DNA of 64,000 bases from Sclerodactyla briareus (taxonomy: Eukaryota > Echinodermata > Holothuroidea > Dendrochirotida > Sclerodactylidae). This document shows, piece by piece, positions 36,501-47,658 of the stretch. Numbering within the stretch: the stretch's first letter is position 1; each line of letters begins with the position of its first letter. Under the pieces are notes generated by a model. It was not told the origin of the DNA. It saw nothing but the letters and a program-made list of their open reading frames with translations, and made no database searches. Position numbers and translations under genes: made by a program. The DNA lies in NCBI GenBank assembly GCA_026419785.1, contig JAODTK010005665.1, positions 1 through 64,000 of the forward strand. The letters are read 5' to 3'.

Positions 36501-37618
36501 TCACCCTAATTGACCGAGCACTTCACTTATTCAACCGTTTAATCTACGATGACTGGCTGTGGACCTCCCTTTGACCCCAAAACCCAAACTTGCCAGTTGC
36601 CCAAACAGCAGAAGAAATCAGGAAGCGACATTTTGTAACCACATTGCACATGTGTAATATCCGACATCAAGGACAGGGGCAAGGGACCTGCACTAGTGTG
36701 TAGGACACTCACAGAAGTGGAATGCAGTTGGCATACCAAACGTGGAGGTGGGGGGGGTGTGTCATGACCCTTGACCACTAATTTCAACCCATAAAAACCT
36801 TTCCTCACGTTCCAAGTATTGCAACGCACGTGTTCAGGGCCTAAATTTACATTCAATTGCCAATAGGGAATGGTGGAGATCTATAATGAGACTCACTCCC
36901 GCCCCGGGTTCCTGAACTGAGTGACCCCCCCCCTCCCCCTCAAGAATAGGAATCTCTGTGGTACGCCACTGTATGGTGTTACTGTTCAATTTGGCTATCA
37001 TATAAAAACATATCAAACCTGTGCTTCTAATCAACCTGTTTCGCCATTGTCCCCAACAGCCCCATCCAATTGAGGTGATGTTGTAACTCACCCACTCCAC
37101 GTCAACTTTCTCACAGAGGTTGCTTAAAACTGTAACTATTGTCAATCTTGTCGGACTTCTTACCCGTGCAGTTCCTCCACCCATTCTGCTTCCACTTCTG
37201 AATCCAGTCTGTGACAAGACCTGCATGGGGGACACGCACTAATCTTTTCATATCTAAGGACAACTGCATGCTAATAGGTACGACAAGGTTATATTAGTAG
37301 AAATGGAAACTAAATCTATCGGTCCAAGGTCCCATTTCAATATGATGTTTTCCCTATTGAATATTAGGTCCTTCCAAGTTTGGTGCCTTATGCAGAGGAA
37401 TTGGGAGAATCCCAACCTGCCATGACGCATGACGTTATGTCATGTATTCATTGTTCATGTCTCTTTATAAGTCAACATTTAGCAAAGTTCTGTTGTCTTT
37501 CCTCTCACAAGTACCATCAACATCCCTACCAACCCACTCCAAGCAATCCCCTCCCATAGACCAATGCTTTTCAAAGTGAAAATACTGTGTGCTTTCACTG
37601 AAAACGAAGATGGTTTGA
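33504..37618. other. Largely unassigned sequence with unsupported frames
   Basis: No exon set could be assembled. The most protein-like frame is on the minus strand at 34777-35103 (108 codons), with a Cys cluster (CKGTLC, CLGCTLYEHCGRC); a second frame through the same bases (34766-34978) is also open, so neither is convincing. A hAT-like right end TACGCCACTG occurs at 36965-36974 without a partner. G/C-rich runs lie near 36750 and 36925. Confidence 0.3.
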
Positions 37619-37801
37619 AGGGTTGTGTGCAAGTATGACCTAATTTATTTATGTATGATGGTATGGCTTCCGATCTATGCGCAAACACTTCACAGATTTC
37701 AAAAAGGACTGGAACTCTGTAATAGAAAGTTGTACGAACTTCGGTTTGGACTGGACGCATCACTTTTTTCCTCCAACTAATATATTAGCCTCTCATAAAT
37801 C
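37619..37801. repeat. Dispersed repeat, copy 1 (partner at 44693)
   Basis: Shares GTGCAAGTATGAC, GGAACTCTGTAATAGAAAGT, ACGCATCA and a TAAATC end, in the same order, with 44693-44880. Confidence 0.55.
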
Positions 37802-39118
37802 CTCGTCTTCAGTTGTCCTTCAACAACCAATAGTGTTCTAACACCTTTATGGATATTAATGTTTCTGTCTCTGGTCCCCGCCTTTCTGTGTAGGTCGCCA
37901 ATCTTTCCGTAGGTGGCCTCCTACACGGATCCATTTGTTACAGTTTGTACGGCATTCTCGTTCACTGGAACGTCCGTCCTTCGGGGTCGATTTTTTCCAG
38001 TTTCCTTAAAAATCGCTTTTTTGCCGCTAGCGGACCGCCTTTCCAATATCCCCCATATTTACCGTCTCCTGCCTTCGAGGGTACAGCCTGAACTGGAATG
38101 CAGTGACTTGTGGAGCTGGCCTGTTCCCAGATCAGGTAGCATGTGGCTTCACATTCTGGTGGAAAAGGGCTTCACCTGTACGCGTATGCCCAGCAGGGTC
38201 TGCCACCCAAGTTGCACTCACTATCTGTAATCACAAGTCACTTCATGCTAGTGTCCCAGCCATTGGGGAGATGGGGGGGGGGGAGTTTGCCCCCTAGCAA
38301 AAAGGCGAAAAGGCCAGTCAGAAAAATTCGAGGCGGAGAAGGGGGAAATGAAGGAGGAAGAAGTGAAAAAAATCCAGCAATAGTCGGGAATATTTGATAA
38401 TTGCACAAATAAGTGGTTCAAAATGGCCTTGGGGGTGATTGGGGTATGGTGAGGTACAAGGGAGCCTCCTTTTCCTGACACTATCAGAAAGTGTAGTGGT
38501 TACCTCCCCCTTATCACTTTCCTCAGAAGAGGGGTACCCAGAAAGAAGTGTCCAAATCGTGATCATCGTCTCGCCTGCATCATACTCCCAGCTACCGCCA
38601 CTTCAAGCGAGGTCCCCATTGGTACATGAGACCCAATCGGGGAGGCCGCCTGTTCTGTCCATTACATAACAGCATTGCATGTAAAACCTTTGAATGGGTT
38701 AACTTACAATTAATAGTGTATTTTTGCTGTCTGTGTACAGTTTTTTTCAGCCTCGTACTCGCCCCTCTTGTCTGCCTGTTTCAATGGCCCGTCTATCAGC
38801 CTATGACAATAAATCACAAAAGAGTCATGTCATAGCCCAATTGCTACTGTATGTATTGTATTGTATTCTATGTTCGCATATTGAAATTCACACATTAATT
38901 CACCTTTAAGATATTAGTCTATACACGAATATTGCCTCTGAGTAATACTCCTACAGTGTCCTTCAACATTCCCACCACAACCATACTACTGGTCTAAAAG
39001 CGCTGTGACGCTAGTCTTGTCACGTTGATTGTTGTTCCTACTTTTTATATTCACGAATTACTAGCCCATTTGGTTAGCAGAGCAGATAATACCCGAGGGG
39101 CTATTTCAATGATCCATT
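37802..39118. other. Unassigned sequence
   Basis: A G11 run near 38272 and a solitary GTCTCGCCTG half-hairpin at 38569. Frames at 37913-38297 carry several Trp/Cys residues but no recognised domain. Confidence 0.35.
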
Positions 39119-39240
39119 GTTCGATGTTTCCCAAGTTTAAGTAATGTTTCCCAGGGTTCGATGTTCCCGAGGTTCGATTTCCCCGAGGTTCGATGTTCCG
39201 AGGTTCGATGATTCCAGGGTTCGATGTTTCCCGTTTCGTA
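39119..39240. repeat. ~17-bp tandem repeat
   Basis: About seven imperfect copies of GTTCGATGTTCCCGAG. Unit length varies from 15 to 19 bases. Confidence 0.85.
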
Positions 39241-39300
39241 TGTTGCCCGTGTTCGTTTCCCAGAGTTCCCCGGTGAAAGTTCAGCAGTATCATTCGCCAT

Positions 39301-39745
39301 ATAGTCACCTCACCCACCCTACCCTACACAACCCAACCTTCATTTTTCCTGTTTGCGTTTGCCCTTCTCTCCTCTTTTTCTTTCTTTCCTTTTTCTCAGC
39401 ATTCACGCTTGTTTTTTTTTCCCTTTTCCGCTCCCCCCCCGACACCCTCTCGATTTGTTCCCCCTCACCTACCCTATACCTGGAACCTTCATTTTGCTGT
39501 TTCATTTTCCTCTTTCTCTCGCATTCGCTGGACTTTTTCCTCCTCCCTCCCAACACCCTCTTGATTTTTCCTCCCCCGCTCACCCCCCCCATACACCAAA
39601 ACCTTCATTGGTTCATCTTTTTCATTTTCCTCTTTCCCTTCCTTTTTGCTCGAATATGCTCGATTTTTTCCCTTCCCCCCGCTCCCGACACCCTCCTCAA
39701 TTTTTTTCCCCCTCACCCTAACCCTATACCCATCCGCCTCCACTA
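39301..39745. repeat. Pyrimidine-rich tandem array, ~115-150 bp units
   Basis: The plus strand is almost pure C/T. Units begin AACCTTCAT near 39332, 39484 and 39600 and contain CTCGCATTCGC-type and CCCCGACACCCTC phrases. A fourth unit resumes at 40124-40215 on the other side of the SINE. The 217-codon plus frame through the array is a consequence of composition, not a gene. Confidence 0.8.
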
Positions 39746-39749
39746 TATA

Positions 39750-40121
39750 GGCGTCGGATTAGGCTCAGTCGGTAGAGCTCCAGAAATCGATTGTTAGTTC
39801 GGGTTCGAATCCATCCCATTGAAGGCCCCCGAGGGTTTTTTTTTTTCGTATTGCTGTGAGACACCAGTGCTGTCCTCCTCGAATGTCTCACGCTAACCCA
39901 CGTGTAAAGTGGGTACCTGCGAGGTAACGTAAGTAGGCGCCGCTACGTTGCTGCCAGGGGTGTAGTAGGTCGTGAGCGAACGTCACCCTGGGTGGTGCGG
40001 GCCAGGTCTTCATCAGGTTAACAATGATCAGGGGATAAGTCGCTAGTCGTATGAGAAGCGAGGAGGCGCGGCCTCGATAGAAGACTATAAACCCGAAACT
40101 TAATCTTAATCTTAATCTTAA
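39750..40121 (+). mobile_element. tRNA-derived SINE
   Basis: A Pol III A box (TAGGCTCAGTCGG, 39760-39772) and B box (GGTTCGAATCC, 39802-39812) sit at tRNA spacing. A non-tRNA body follows and the 3' end is the simple tail CTTAATCTTAATCTTAATC (about 40100-40120). The body plus repeated tail argue for a SINE and against a functional tRNA, and the tRNA-like part does not fold into a clean cloverleaf by eye. It sits inside the pyrimidine-rich array, whose units continue on both sides, so it inserted after the array formed. Confidence 0.8.
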
Positions 40122-40123
40122 AC

Positions 40124-40215
40124 CGGTCCTTTTTTCATGTTTTCATTTCCTCCTTTTTTTCTTTCCTTTTTCTCGCATTCGCGTCCTTTTTTTTCCTCCT
40201 CCGCTCCCTGACACC
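40124..40215. repeat. Pyrimidine-rich array unit downstream of SINE
   Basis: TTTCCTTTTTCTCGCATTCGCG and CTCCGCTCCCTGACACCC match the units at 39301-39745. Confidence 0.7.
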
Positions 40216-40333
40216 CACTTTTTTCTATTTTTCTCTTCGTTTTCTCCGCAAGAGCGTGCCACTGCTCTGCGTTCCCTGACAGGGGTGGCTTATACTCCCC
40301 CACTGGCCCGCGGGGGCGGCCACTTTCCTGGAC

Positions 40334-40820
40334 ATGTGTTGTTGCTGTAATGCTTTGTCAGAATTAGATTCACAGACGCATCAACGCACTCCATTATTTT
40401 CATTGGCTTACTTGTCAGGAGAGGATCAAACCATACACTTTTATAGACCAGTACAGGAAAAGGTCTGGGTTCAGACCTGGACCATACTGCCTGATTGTAG
40501 AATCCTCCACCAGGTACATAGGGCCATTGCCTATAGGGGGTTTTGATGATTCCTTAGACAATTCTCTAGAGATGACCTTACCAACCCATGGATCTCAAAA
40601 TGAATGTAGCTACTACGGCAGTTATATGAGAGCCTGACTCCACCAGTAAGTTCCGCATCTCTGATTGGGTCCCTTTCCCCGCCATTCGTGCGCTGATGTC
40701 GTTGCAGGCGTCAACCCAATGGACCCCTACCCCTGCTCGGGCTCCCCTGCGGCCGTTGTTGTGCAGGCCCCTCGTCCTGTTGGTATTACCTCCCCCCAAT
40801 ACCTCCACCTGTGGTAGCAT
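40334..40820. other. Possible degraded coding fragments
   Basis: A plus frame at 40334-40546 reads protein-like (SGEDQTIHFYRPVQEKVW). A minus frame at 40578-40820 contains LLVESGSHITAVV, which faintly resembles a retroelement aspartic-protease core (LVDTGS/A). The catalytic Asp would be Glu and no zinc knuckle precedes it. Both are single short frames without partners; I do not assign function. Confidence 0.15.
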
Positions 40821-41597
40821 TTTCAGCTACGCTTGAAGTGTGAATCAGAGTAAGATTATTAATTTGTGGCTTCCCAGTATGCGCCTCTCCATAAATATAT
40901 CTATAATATATATATAGGCAAGGAGTATGTAGGTCGATATTTTATGAAAAATGGTAACACTCACTGAAGGTGTTCCAGAAACTTGCACTTGTGACTTTAG
41001 GTGAAGACTATGAGGCAGAGCAAATGAAATGTGGACAATGAATCGGGGCATATACCAGACAAATTTTCCTCACTCCTCACTTCCTTGTGTTCCATGGACT
41101 CTTACGCACTTTCCAGGGTGCACACAATACACGGACCATGTGCCCTCCTTCTCCAGTTAATATATCCGCTTCCATGGTTCTTACTTCTCCTCGTGATATT
41201 CCCAACCTGTAAATGCGCTGAACAAAACTGGTGGGCAGTAAACTCCAGTTGTGTTTTTGGACAGTATGTCTCTTTAATTCAAGCTGTTGTATTTTATTCG
41301 TACCTGATGATTCAATCATAATTATTTTTGACCCTTCCCATGACATTGGCAACTTTGGGTTGAGCTCCGCACATGCCTGTGCTGTTCGCTGCACTATTGG
41401 CAACTATAATCGACAGTAACAGTTTTCCAGCAGGCCCAGGCAGCCCGAGTTTGTTGAAGCACCCCCTCTATTACTGATCACTTGACATTTGAAGAGATCG
41501 CGAAAGACCCTTCTCACAGTATATGAAACGATAGGGGTTTATCTACATTTGAAATTTAGAGTGAAATTCACGTAGAAAGTGGCACACAACCCACCCT

Positions 41598-42110
41598 GTG
41601 TTTGGGGGAAAGGCAGTCATGCCACTGCAATGGGGAGATTATGTATACTATTACTGCCACAAGAATGGACTGCATACCAGACTCAATTCTGCACAAATCA
41701 TGTTTAAAATTAATTCTCGAAGACTGCATCTTCCTTCTCTTCTTCTTTGCCAAAATTGTCAAGAAAAAAAAAGGTCTTCAAAAAGTGGTTGGTTGTGTCT
41801 GAAAAATAGAGGCGCGCTGGGGAGCACTCAATGTGAAAAAAATTGGGATTTTCTTAATTTGTATGCGAATCGACCGGATTACGCATGTACAACTGGTCAA
41901 CCCCCTGCTAATGTTTTGGACCATGTAATTTTTCGAAAATTGGTGGACAGCAAGACAAATCTTGTAACGAATATATTTTGTTTGGGTGGAAATATTTATA
42001 TATCTTCTGTCTGGCATTTTGCCCTCAGAAACTCCGCGTTTAATATACAGAGGTTGGCATGTAGACTTTTTCCTGTTACGGTAATGCTACTATACAGTGT
42101 GTTTTGTTAG
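41598..42110 (+). CDS. 170-codon ORF, unrecognised
   Basis: One of the longest non-repeat open frames. It has no signal peptide, no recognised domain and no codon pattern distinct from its flanks. It starts with a weak-context ATG, and another frame is open across its first third. It may be chance; neighbours give no support. Confidence 0.12.
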   Translation: MFGGKAVMPLQWGDYVYYYCHKNGLHTRLNSAQIMFKINSRRLHLPSLLLCQNCQEKKRSSKSGWLCLKNRGALGSTQCEKNWDFLNLYANRPDYACTTGQPPANVLDHVIFRKLVDSKTNLVTNIFCLGGNIYISSVWHFALRNSAFNIQRLACRLFPVTVMLLYSVFC

Positions 42111-42349
42111 GGGCCGATCATGGGTTTTCAACAGAGTATATTGGATAAATATCTGACTCAATCCCAATAGAAAATTTAACTTATTAATAATTCCAACAGC
42201 GGACGTCCCATCATCAAGAATTATCCAAATTTACCTGCACTGGATTAGAGATCTTTGTTGGGACGGGGGGCCGGCACTTGCTTCTTTACATCCCCTTGGG
42301 TGGGTTGCTCGCTCTTTCGCCTTCTTGCTTGGTTCTTCTTTCTCCATCA

Positions 42350-42660
42350 ACCTCTTCCCTTACCTGCTTGACGGCCTCGGCAATCCTGAGAAGCCTGTCC
42401 ACAGGGCAGCAGGGACAGTGATGGCTGACGCCATCAGCTACAGAATACAGTACAGTAGAGATTAAGTGTCACCAAAATCAATGTGATGTTCCATCAATCA
42501 AATATACAGCCTATCCCTGATCTTCTTGATGGCTCAGTCATCCTGAGGAGCCTGCATGACCACCGGGCAGCAGGGCCGTGGATGGAATCAAATACAGCCC
42601 TTATCTCTCTCTTACTCTCCTAATGGCCTCGGGAACCCTGAAAGCCTGTCTCACATGACT
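42350..42660. repeat. Imperfect tandem repeat, three units
   Basis: Units near 42350, 42507 and 42595 share CTTGA(C/T)GGC(C)TC, ATCCTGAG(A/G)AGCCTG and, in the first two, GGGCAGCAGGG. Spacing of 157 and 88 bases shows a deleted or extra part. Confidence 0.5.
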
Positions 42661-42919
42661 CGGTCAGGTTCGATCAGGAACAAAGTGATTACACCATTAC
42701 TGGTAGCTCTGCAATAAGACTAACAGACAGACCCTGAGGATGAGGTTCTGGTACAGTCACCAATGTGTTTGGGTCAGTCAAAATCAAGTCATCTCTATGC
42801 ACGATGGATGTGATATTACAGTATATACCCCAAAATCACCAGTTGTACCGATAAAGCTTTTAATAAGGTCCTGTATTAAGTCCCATAGTTATACACCAAA
42901 TGCCTACCACACTTCATGC

Positions 42920-43199
42920 CAGGGTTCCTGCATTCTGGGCATCAATTCCCTGACTTTTTCATGACCAGATACAGGAATTTCATGACTTCTCGAGACATCT
43001 CACACGAATTCTCACCTGAACATCCAAAAAAGAGCCAAAGCAACCAACATTAACACTGTGAGAAGTGAAACATCACTTCATGAAAATTTCCATGACTCAA
43101 CAACATTTTACTGAATTTCAAAACTTATCCAGGCCTGGATTTTTCATTAATGAAATTCCCCGCCCTTTCCCAGGTTTCCATGAGTCCGCAGGGACACTA
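42920..43199. mobile_element. hAT-like MITE, probable
   Basis: The left end CAGGGTTCCTGC and the right end GCAGGGACACTA are inverted-repeat-like (AG-GT-CCTGC shared). The interior is rich in CATGAC, ATTTCATGA and CCAGGCCTGGA phrases typical of elements with repeated CATGACTTTTCC-like subterminals. No clear 8-bp duplication. Confidence 0.4.
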
Positions 43200-43565
43200 G
43201 CCTGTTACTATGCATGATTGAGCCTGGCCAAATACCGTTACTGTACTCCGATGAAAAGTACTTCAACAAGGTATCCGTTGCTATTGGTTTGCATGTCATG
43301 GAGTTAGTTTCTTTTCCCTAATGTTTAACATCAGTGGGGCAAATGTAGAAGGCACCCCTGAGGACAAGACCCCCTCCTGGCAGTTTAAATTATCTATCCT
43401 CCCATCCAGATATTTTTCCTGAAAAATTTTTCCCCTGCTAAGTCCCAACAAGTTCAACTGTACATTTTTTAATAATTGCCCTCTGCTTGCATGGTGTACA
43501 TTAAACTGTCTAAGAGACATGTCCCAACTGAACATGGCTATCACCTGGCATATGCCCATGATGCA

Positions 43566-44035
43566 TAGCCCGAGGGAGGAATGAGTAGCCCGGAGCGAGG
43601 GAATGAGTACCGGAGCAGGGAAATGATAGCCCTGATTGGGGATGAGTAGCCGCCCGATTGGGGGAATGATAGCCCGAGTGGGGGAATGAGTAGCCCAAGT
43701 GGGGGAATGAGTAGCCCAAGCGGGGGAATGAGTAGCCCAAGCGGGGGAATGAGTAGCCCAAGCGGGGGAATGAGTAGCCCAAGCGGGGGAATGAGTAGCC
43801 CAAGTGGGGGAATGAGTAGCCCAAGTGGGGGAATGAGTAGCCCAAGTGGGGGAATGAGTAGCCCAAGTGGGGGAATGAGTAGCCCGAGCGGGGAATGGGG
43901 AGACCCGATCGGGGGAATGAGTAGCCCGGATTCGGGGGGAATAGTGCCGAGTGGGGGAATGAGTAGCCCAAGCGGGGGAATGAGTAGCCCAAGCGGGGGA
44001 ATGAGTAGCCCGAGCAGGGGAATGAGTTAGAGTCA
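43566..44035. repeat. 21-bp minisatellite
   Basis: About 20 copies of GGGGGAATGAGTAGCCCAAGC/T. Copies from 43681 to 43890 are nearly perfect and the outer ones are decayed. As 21 is a multiple of 3, frames stay open on both strands: plus gives (MSSPSGG)n, and minus gives two frames of 231-246 codons with WATHSPA and YSFPRLG units. These long frames are products of the repeat and there is no independent sign of a gene. Confidence 0.95.
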
Positions 44036-44692
44036 CAGGGAGGATAGAGGAGTGGTTGGTGATTAAATGAACAATTGGCTATCCGCCAGCTCTCACCTGA
44101 CAAACTGTTGCTTCCCGCAGTTGATTCTGCTCCCCTCGGGGTCGGGTGGTGGATAACGTTTTGTTTCGCTTGGAGAACGGCTTGAATTGGGTAACTGATT
44201 GACATCAGGGGAGTCCATGCTCCACACAGTTCTGTGCCTCTTCTATAGTGGCGAACTTCTTGAACCGGGCATTGGGAAACTTGACCACGTTAGCTGACAA
44301 CTCTGCCCTATGACAGAGAGAAACTTGCCACAATTTAACAACAAACAAAAGAGAACCCAACTGCTATTTGACTATGTTACCGTAGTAATGGTAAAACCGT
44401 GGTGTTTACCTAGATGAGTAGGGGCCTATATAGGATCAACTGTTACTAGAAAGCACAATAAATTACTACTGGGCATAGAGCTATGAGTACTGGCGGAGTA
44501 CTGTAACATGCAACAAATACGAAGAAATGGGTAGGGTGGTAACTAACTAGCTCTGTATGGAGCGCCAAATGGGACACCGTATTTTGCCCATCAGAGCCAT
44601 ATTTTGCCTCCCAAATATTGTGCTAATTGATTTTTGTCCCTCAAATATCGTGCTCTTGGATATTTTGCTTCCTGAATATCAAGCTTGGCGCA

Positions 44693-44880
44693 GGGTTGTG
44701 CAAGTATGACATAAGTTATTATGGCCTGATGGGATCATGTCGATCTTACGCAATACACATGCTCACATACACAAACTTCAAATGACTATAACTCCGTAAC
44801 GGAAAGTCCTATGAACTTCCCGTTTTGACTAACGCATCAGTATTCATCATCCACTATTAAAATAGCCCATGTATAAATCA
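44693..44880. repeat. Dispersed repeat, copy 2 (partner at 37619)
   Basis: GGGTTGTGCAAGTATGACATAA, AACTCCGTAACGGAAAGTCC, TAACGCATCA and CATGTATAAATC match 37619-37801 in order. Confidence 0.55.
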
Positions 44881-45790
44881 CCTGCAGTTGCCATCAACTG
44901 TGATATACACCCCATCTCTTTCTCATATACCATGGAGACTCTGCAGTGGTGCACACCACAATTTTTCATTTTCAAAAAGAGTTGCATATACATTTATACA
45001 GGTATATATTAGATTTATTTTGTTGGAAAATGCTACTTTTTGCCTAGTGTGGACCATTAACAACATCCATGCCAAAGTGGAAGTTTGACCCATTCAGTAA
45101 CACAATCTGTTCCTGCGAGTGAAAAAAAGCATAATTATTACAGAGATTTTTTCCTTGTGATACTGTTTCAGCCTGCATGGAGGGGGGAAGCAATTTAATC
45201 GGCAGCCTATTCGTCATATATTTGTCTACTTTATATTTTGCACATATTTAGGATACATATTGATTTTCTTTACTTACACTTCACTTTCATACACCCCATT
45301 GACAGGTTGTTATCACATTGTTTACACTCTAGGCCCACTTTTCATTTGTATTCCATCATCTGTACAAAGTATCTTTTCAAGCAGTTCCGTAATTCCCCTC
45401 TTGTGCTGAACAGATCTGTCGTGACCTTGAAAAAAAACGTGCACTGTTCCTTCGTTCATTGCTACTAGTACTCTGAAGATATAGGGCCCGAACAGGCTCT
45501 AACCCACTTATTGCAGTATGCGTGCTGGAAATTTCCGTGTTGATTAGAGAACCCAATGTTTAGGCAAACGTGCGAAATCATCATAGGGGCACTTTGTGTT
45601 AGCAGGTCGATGGAGCAAGCCATAAAAAATCACAATATTTCACTCATTGTGATGTAATCCTCGCCACCCAAAATCCTAGAGGTTTTTTCTCGTTATTCTA
45701 CTTCAATAAAATGAGCAGAAATTTTGATGGAAATCCGATTTTTTCCAACTCAAATCAAACAATTATTTTGGTTTTTGTTGTTGTGGTTTT
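44881..45790. other. Unassigned sequence
   Basis: AT-rich, no exon or repeat recognised. Confidence 0.4.
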
Positions 45791-46060
45791 GGGCCGCAAG
45801 ATCATGGTAGGCTGTGTTACGGCGTCAGAAAAACGCTGATTTTAATTCGGAATTTCTGCAATTTTTGTGGAGTAGATACCAAAACCAAATACAGGATTTT
45901 GGTGGCTATACACCCACAATTCGTGGAAATAATTAGTGATTTTTCTGGCGTTGCTCCACAAAGTGCCCGTATGAAAAGAGTTCGCATGTTGCCTATAGAC
46001 TAGCTTGGTATGCTTTTTTGTTGCCATTATTTGGTGCTCCATACAATAATTTCAGTACAT
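45791..46060. repeat. Diverged dispersed repeat, copy 1
   Basis: Shares with 46895-47060: GAATTTCTGCAATTTT, GGATTT(T)GGTGGC(T/C)ATACA, CCCACAA, GTGACTTT-type, TTGCTCCA and AAGTGCCC, in that order. Confidence 0.55.
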
Positions 46061-46440
46061 ATGCTGTGCCATCGTTGCTCCAGATCCTCTGTGATTTACA
46101 AATTTACAGTATCTCAGGGGCCCCAAAAGTGATAAGCTGTATTTTGTTTAATCCTACATAGTCCATAGGCATACATGTGTAATTGAGACGATCTTTATGT
46201 ATTCACATGTCACATGCCAGTAGGGGGGAGCCTTGGTAGTTGGAACATTTTTTTAAAATGAAAATCTGTATTTTCCAAAAATGAAAGCAATTTAGGAAAC
46301 CATACCTAATGTTAGGAGACTACTTTACTTGGGTGTATCACAATTCACAAATGCAGCTCAGAAGCTGTGTGTGGTTGCTCTTCTCTATGGAGCTCATTCA
46401 TAAGAAGTGTAGGTGATAGTCAGTCAACTAACCCCGCTAT

Positions 46441-46850
46441 GCTGACCTCAGAGAAAATTGTTGTTCCCCCCCCACAAGGGCCAAGTTGGGCCTCTAGTGA
46501 AAATGGGCTTTTTGGAAAGGCCCTTTTGGCTACATTTCCCAATTATAACTCAATATGATGGGGGTGCATTGGGTAGAGGAGACCGTGGTCTATAAAACCC
46601 CATAAAACCGCTGACCTGGGGGGAAATTGTTGTGGGTCAACCAGAGGGCCCGTATTCGGGCCACTAGAGAAACATCAGGTTCTCAAGGCCCTTTCGGCCA
46701 CTTTTCGAAATTGTAACTCAATCAAGGATGCAATGTGTGTACAGTGTAGCCGAGATTGTGGTTAATATAAGTAGGCCTACCCATAACCACTGACCTGGGG
46801 GGAAATTGTTGTTGCGCCCACCAGAGGGCCCGTAAATTGGGCTTCCATGG
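46441..46850. repeat. ~170-180-bp tandem repeat
   Basis: Units start near 46441, 46610 and 46788 with (G/A)CTGACCT(C/G)..GAAATTGTTGTT, followed by AGAGGGCCCGTA and GGCCCTTT(T/C)GGC(T/C)AC. The third is truncated by the 46.9 kb repeat. Confidence 0.7.
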
Positions 46851-46894
46851 AATGCATATTGGGCCAAAAGCAAAATATTGCTTTGATTTGGAAA

Positions 46895-47060
46895 ATCATT
46901 TCGTTCAGAATTTTTTGCAATTTTATGTTAAGTGGAATCACAAGAACAAAATCAGGATTTGGTGGCCATACAACCCACAAGTGGTGGAATTCCGTGACTT
47001 TACTGGCTTGCTCCATTGACTTGCTAAAATGAAGTGCCCCGGTGTCTGACGAGGAGTACG
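46895..47060. repeat. Diverged dispersed repeat, copy 2
   Basis: Counterpart of 45791-46060 about 1.05 kb away, directly after the tandem units. The tandem block therefore lies between two related sequences. Confidence 0.55.
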
Positions 47061-47589
47061 ATGAGTTTTGCACGTGCCTATGGGCCGCCCTACAAGTGTG
47101 TAGGCTAATGACTTAACAGTGGCCCGTGGTTAGTAAAAATAAAATGACATTTTTTAAAATTATTGGCTGCCTACCATTTATCAAAATTCCAGTCTTCCAA
47201 CCCTTGTTCACAGCATAGAAAAATTTCCCCATATTTAGGTATTTCGCAGCTGTCGAAACTGAAGCTTTAATCAGTGACAAACCATTTAACAATGACCTTA
47301 GGTAGTTTGTGAAAGAAACCTTTTCGGCTAATTTACTTCCACAGTACAGCGGAAAACTCGAAATGATAAAGCTTTGTAAATGGTTTCCAGTAAATCACTC
47401 TTCAAACAATACTGACCATGGATTTTATATTGACTGGATATCTCTTCTACTTACAAGAAATGCAACCTAGTGCGACCAGTGCAATAGCGCCCTCTTCACC
47501 GAAGGAAACTCCAGTTAGTGGGAAAAAGGCTATCGCGGGCAACAGGCTAAACATGCCGAATACACATTGTATAATCCACGGCTGTGTAC

Positions 47590-47658
47590 CCGCACACATC
47601 CCAAGAACTGAGTGGGTGTTTGGCAACGATTGGTAGAGCGTTGACTTCCACCAGGGAC
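47590..47658 (+). mobile_element. tRNA-derived SINE, left part (split by hAT)
   Basis: TTTGGCAACGATTGGTAGAGC resembles a Pol III A-box region. The sequence runs into GGGATTCG and is then interrupted by the transposon at 47667; it resumes at 50699 with CTTCCCGGTCGG. Joined across the duplication, the B-box-like GGGATTCGCTTCC falls where a tRNA-type promoter would need it. A very short tRNA-like fragment is an alternative. Confidence 0.5.

Noticed and set aside
36965-36974. hAT right end TACGCCACTG
   Set aside because: No matching CAGTGGCGTA left end or 8-bp duplication was found upstream.
39144-39797. 217-codon plus-strand ORF
   Set aside because: It runs through a nearly pure C/T tandem array; Phe/Ser/Pro/Leu composition follows from the base composition and no domain is present.
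39755-39830. Functional tRNA gene
   Set aside because: A and B boxes are present, but the arms do not pair into a clean cloverleaf and a SINE body with a repeated tail follows.
40578-40820. Ty3/gypsy protease fragment
   Set aside because: Only LLVESGSH resembles the active-site block; Glu replaces the catalytic Asp, and no zinc knuckle or RT follows in any frame.
43296-44205. Minus-strand ORFs of 231 and 246 codons
   Set aside because: Both overlap each other in different frames and are created by the 21-bp minisatellite.
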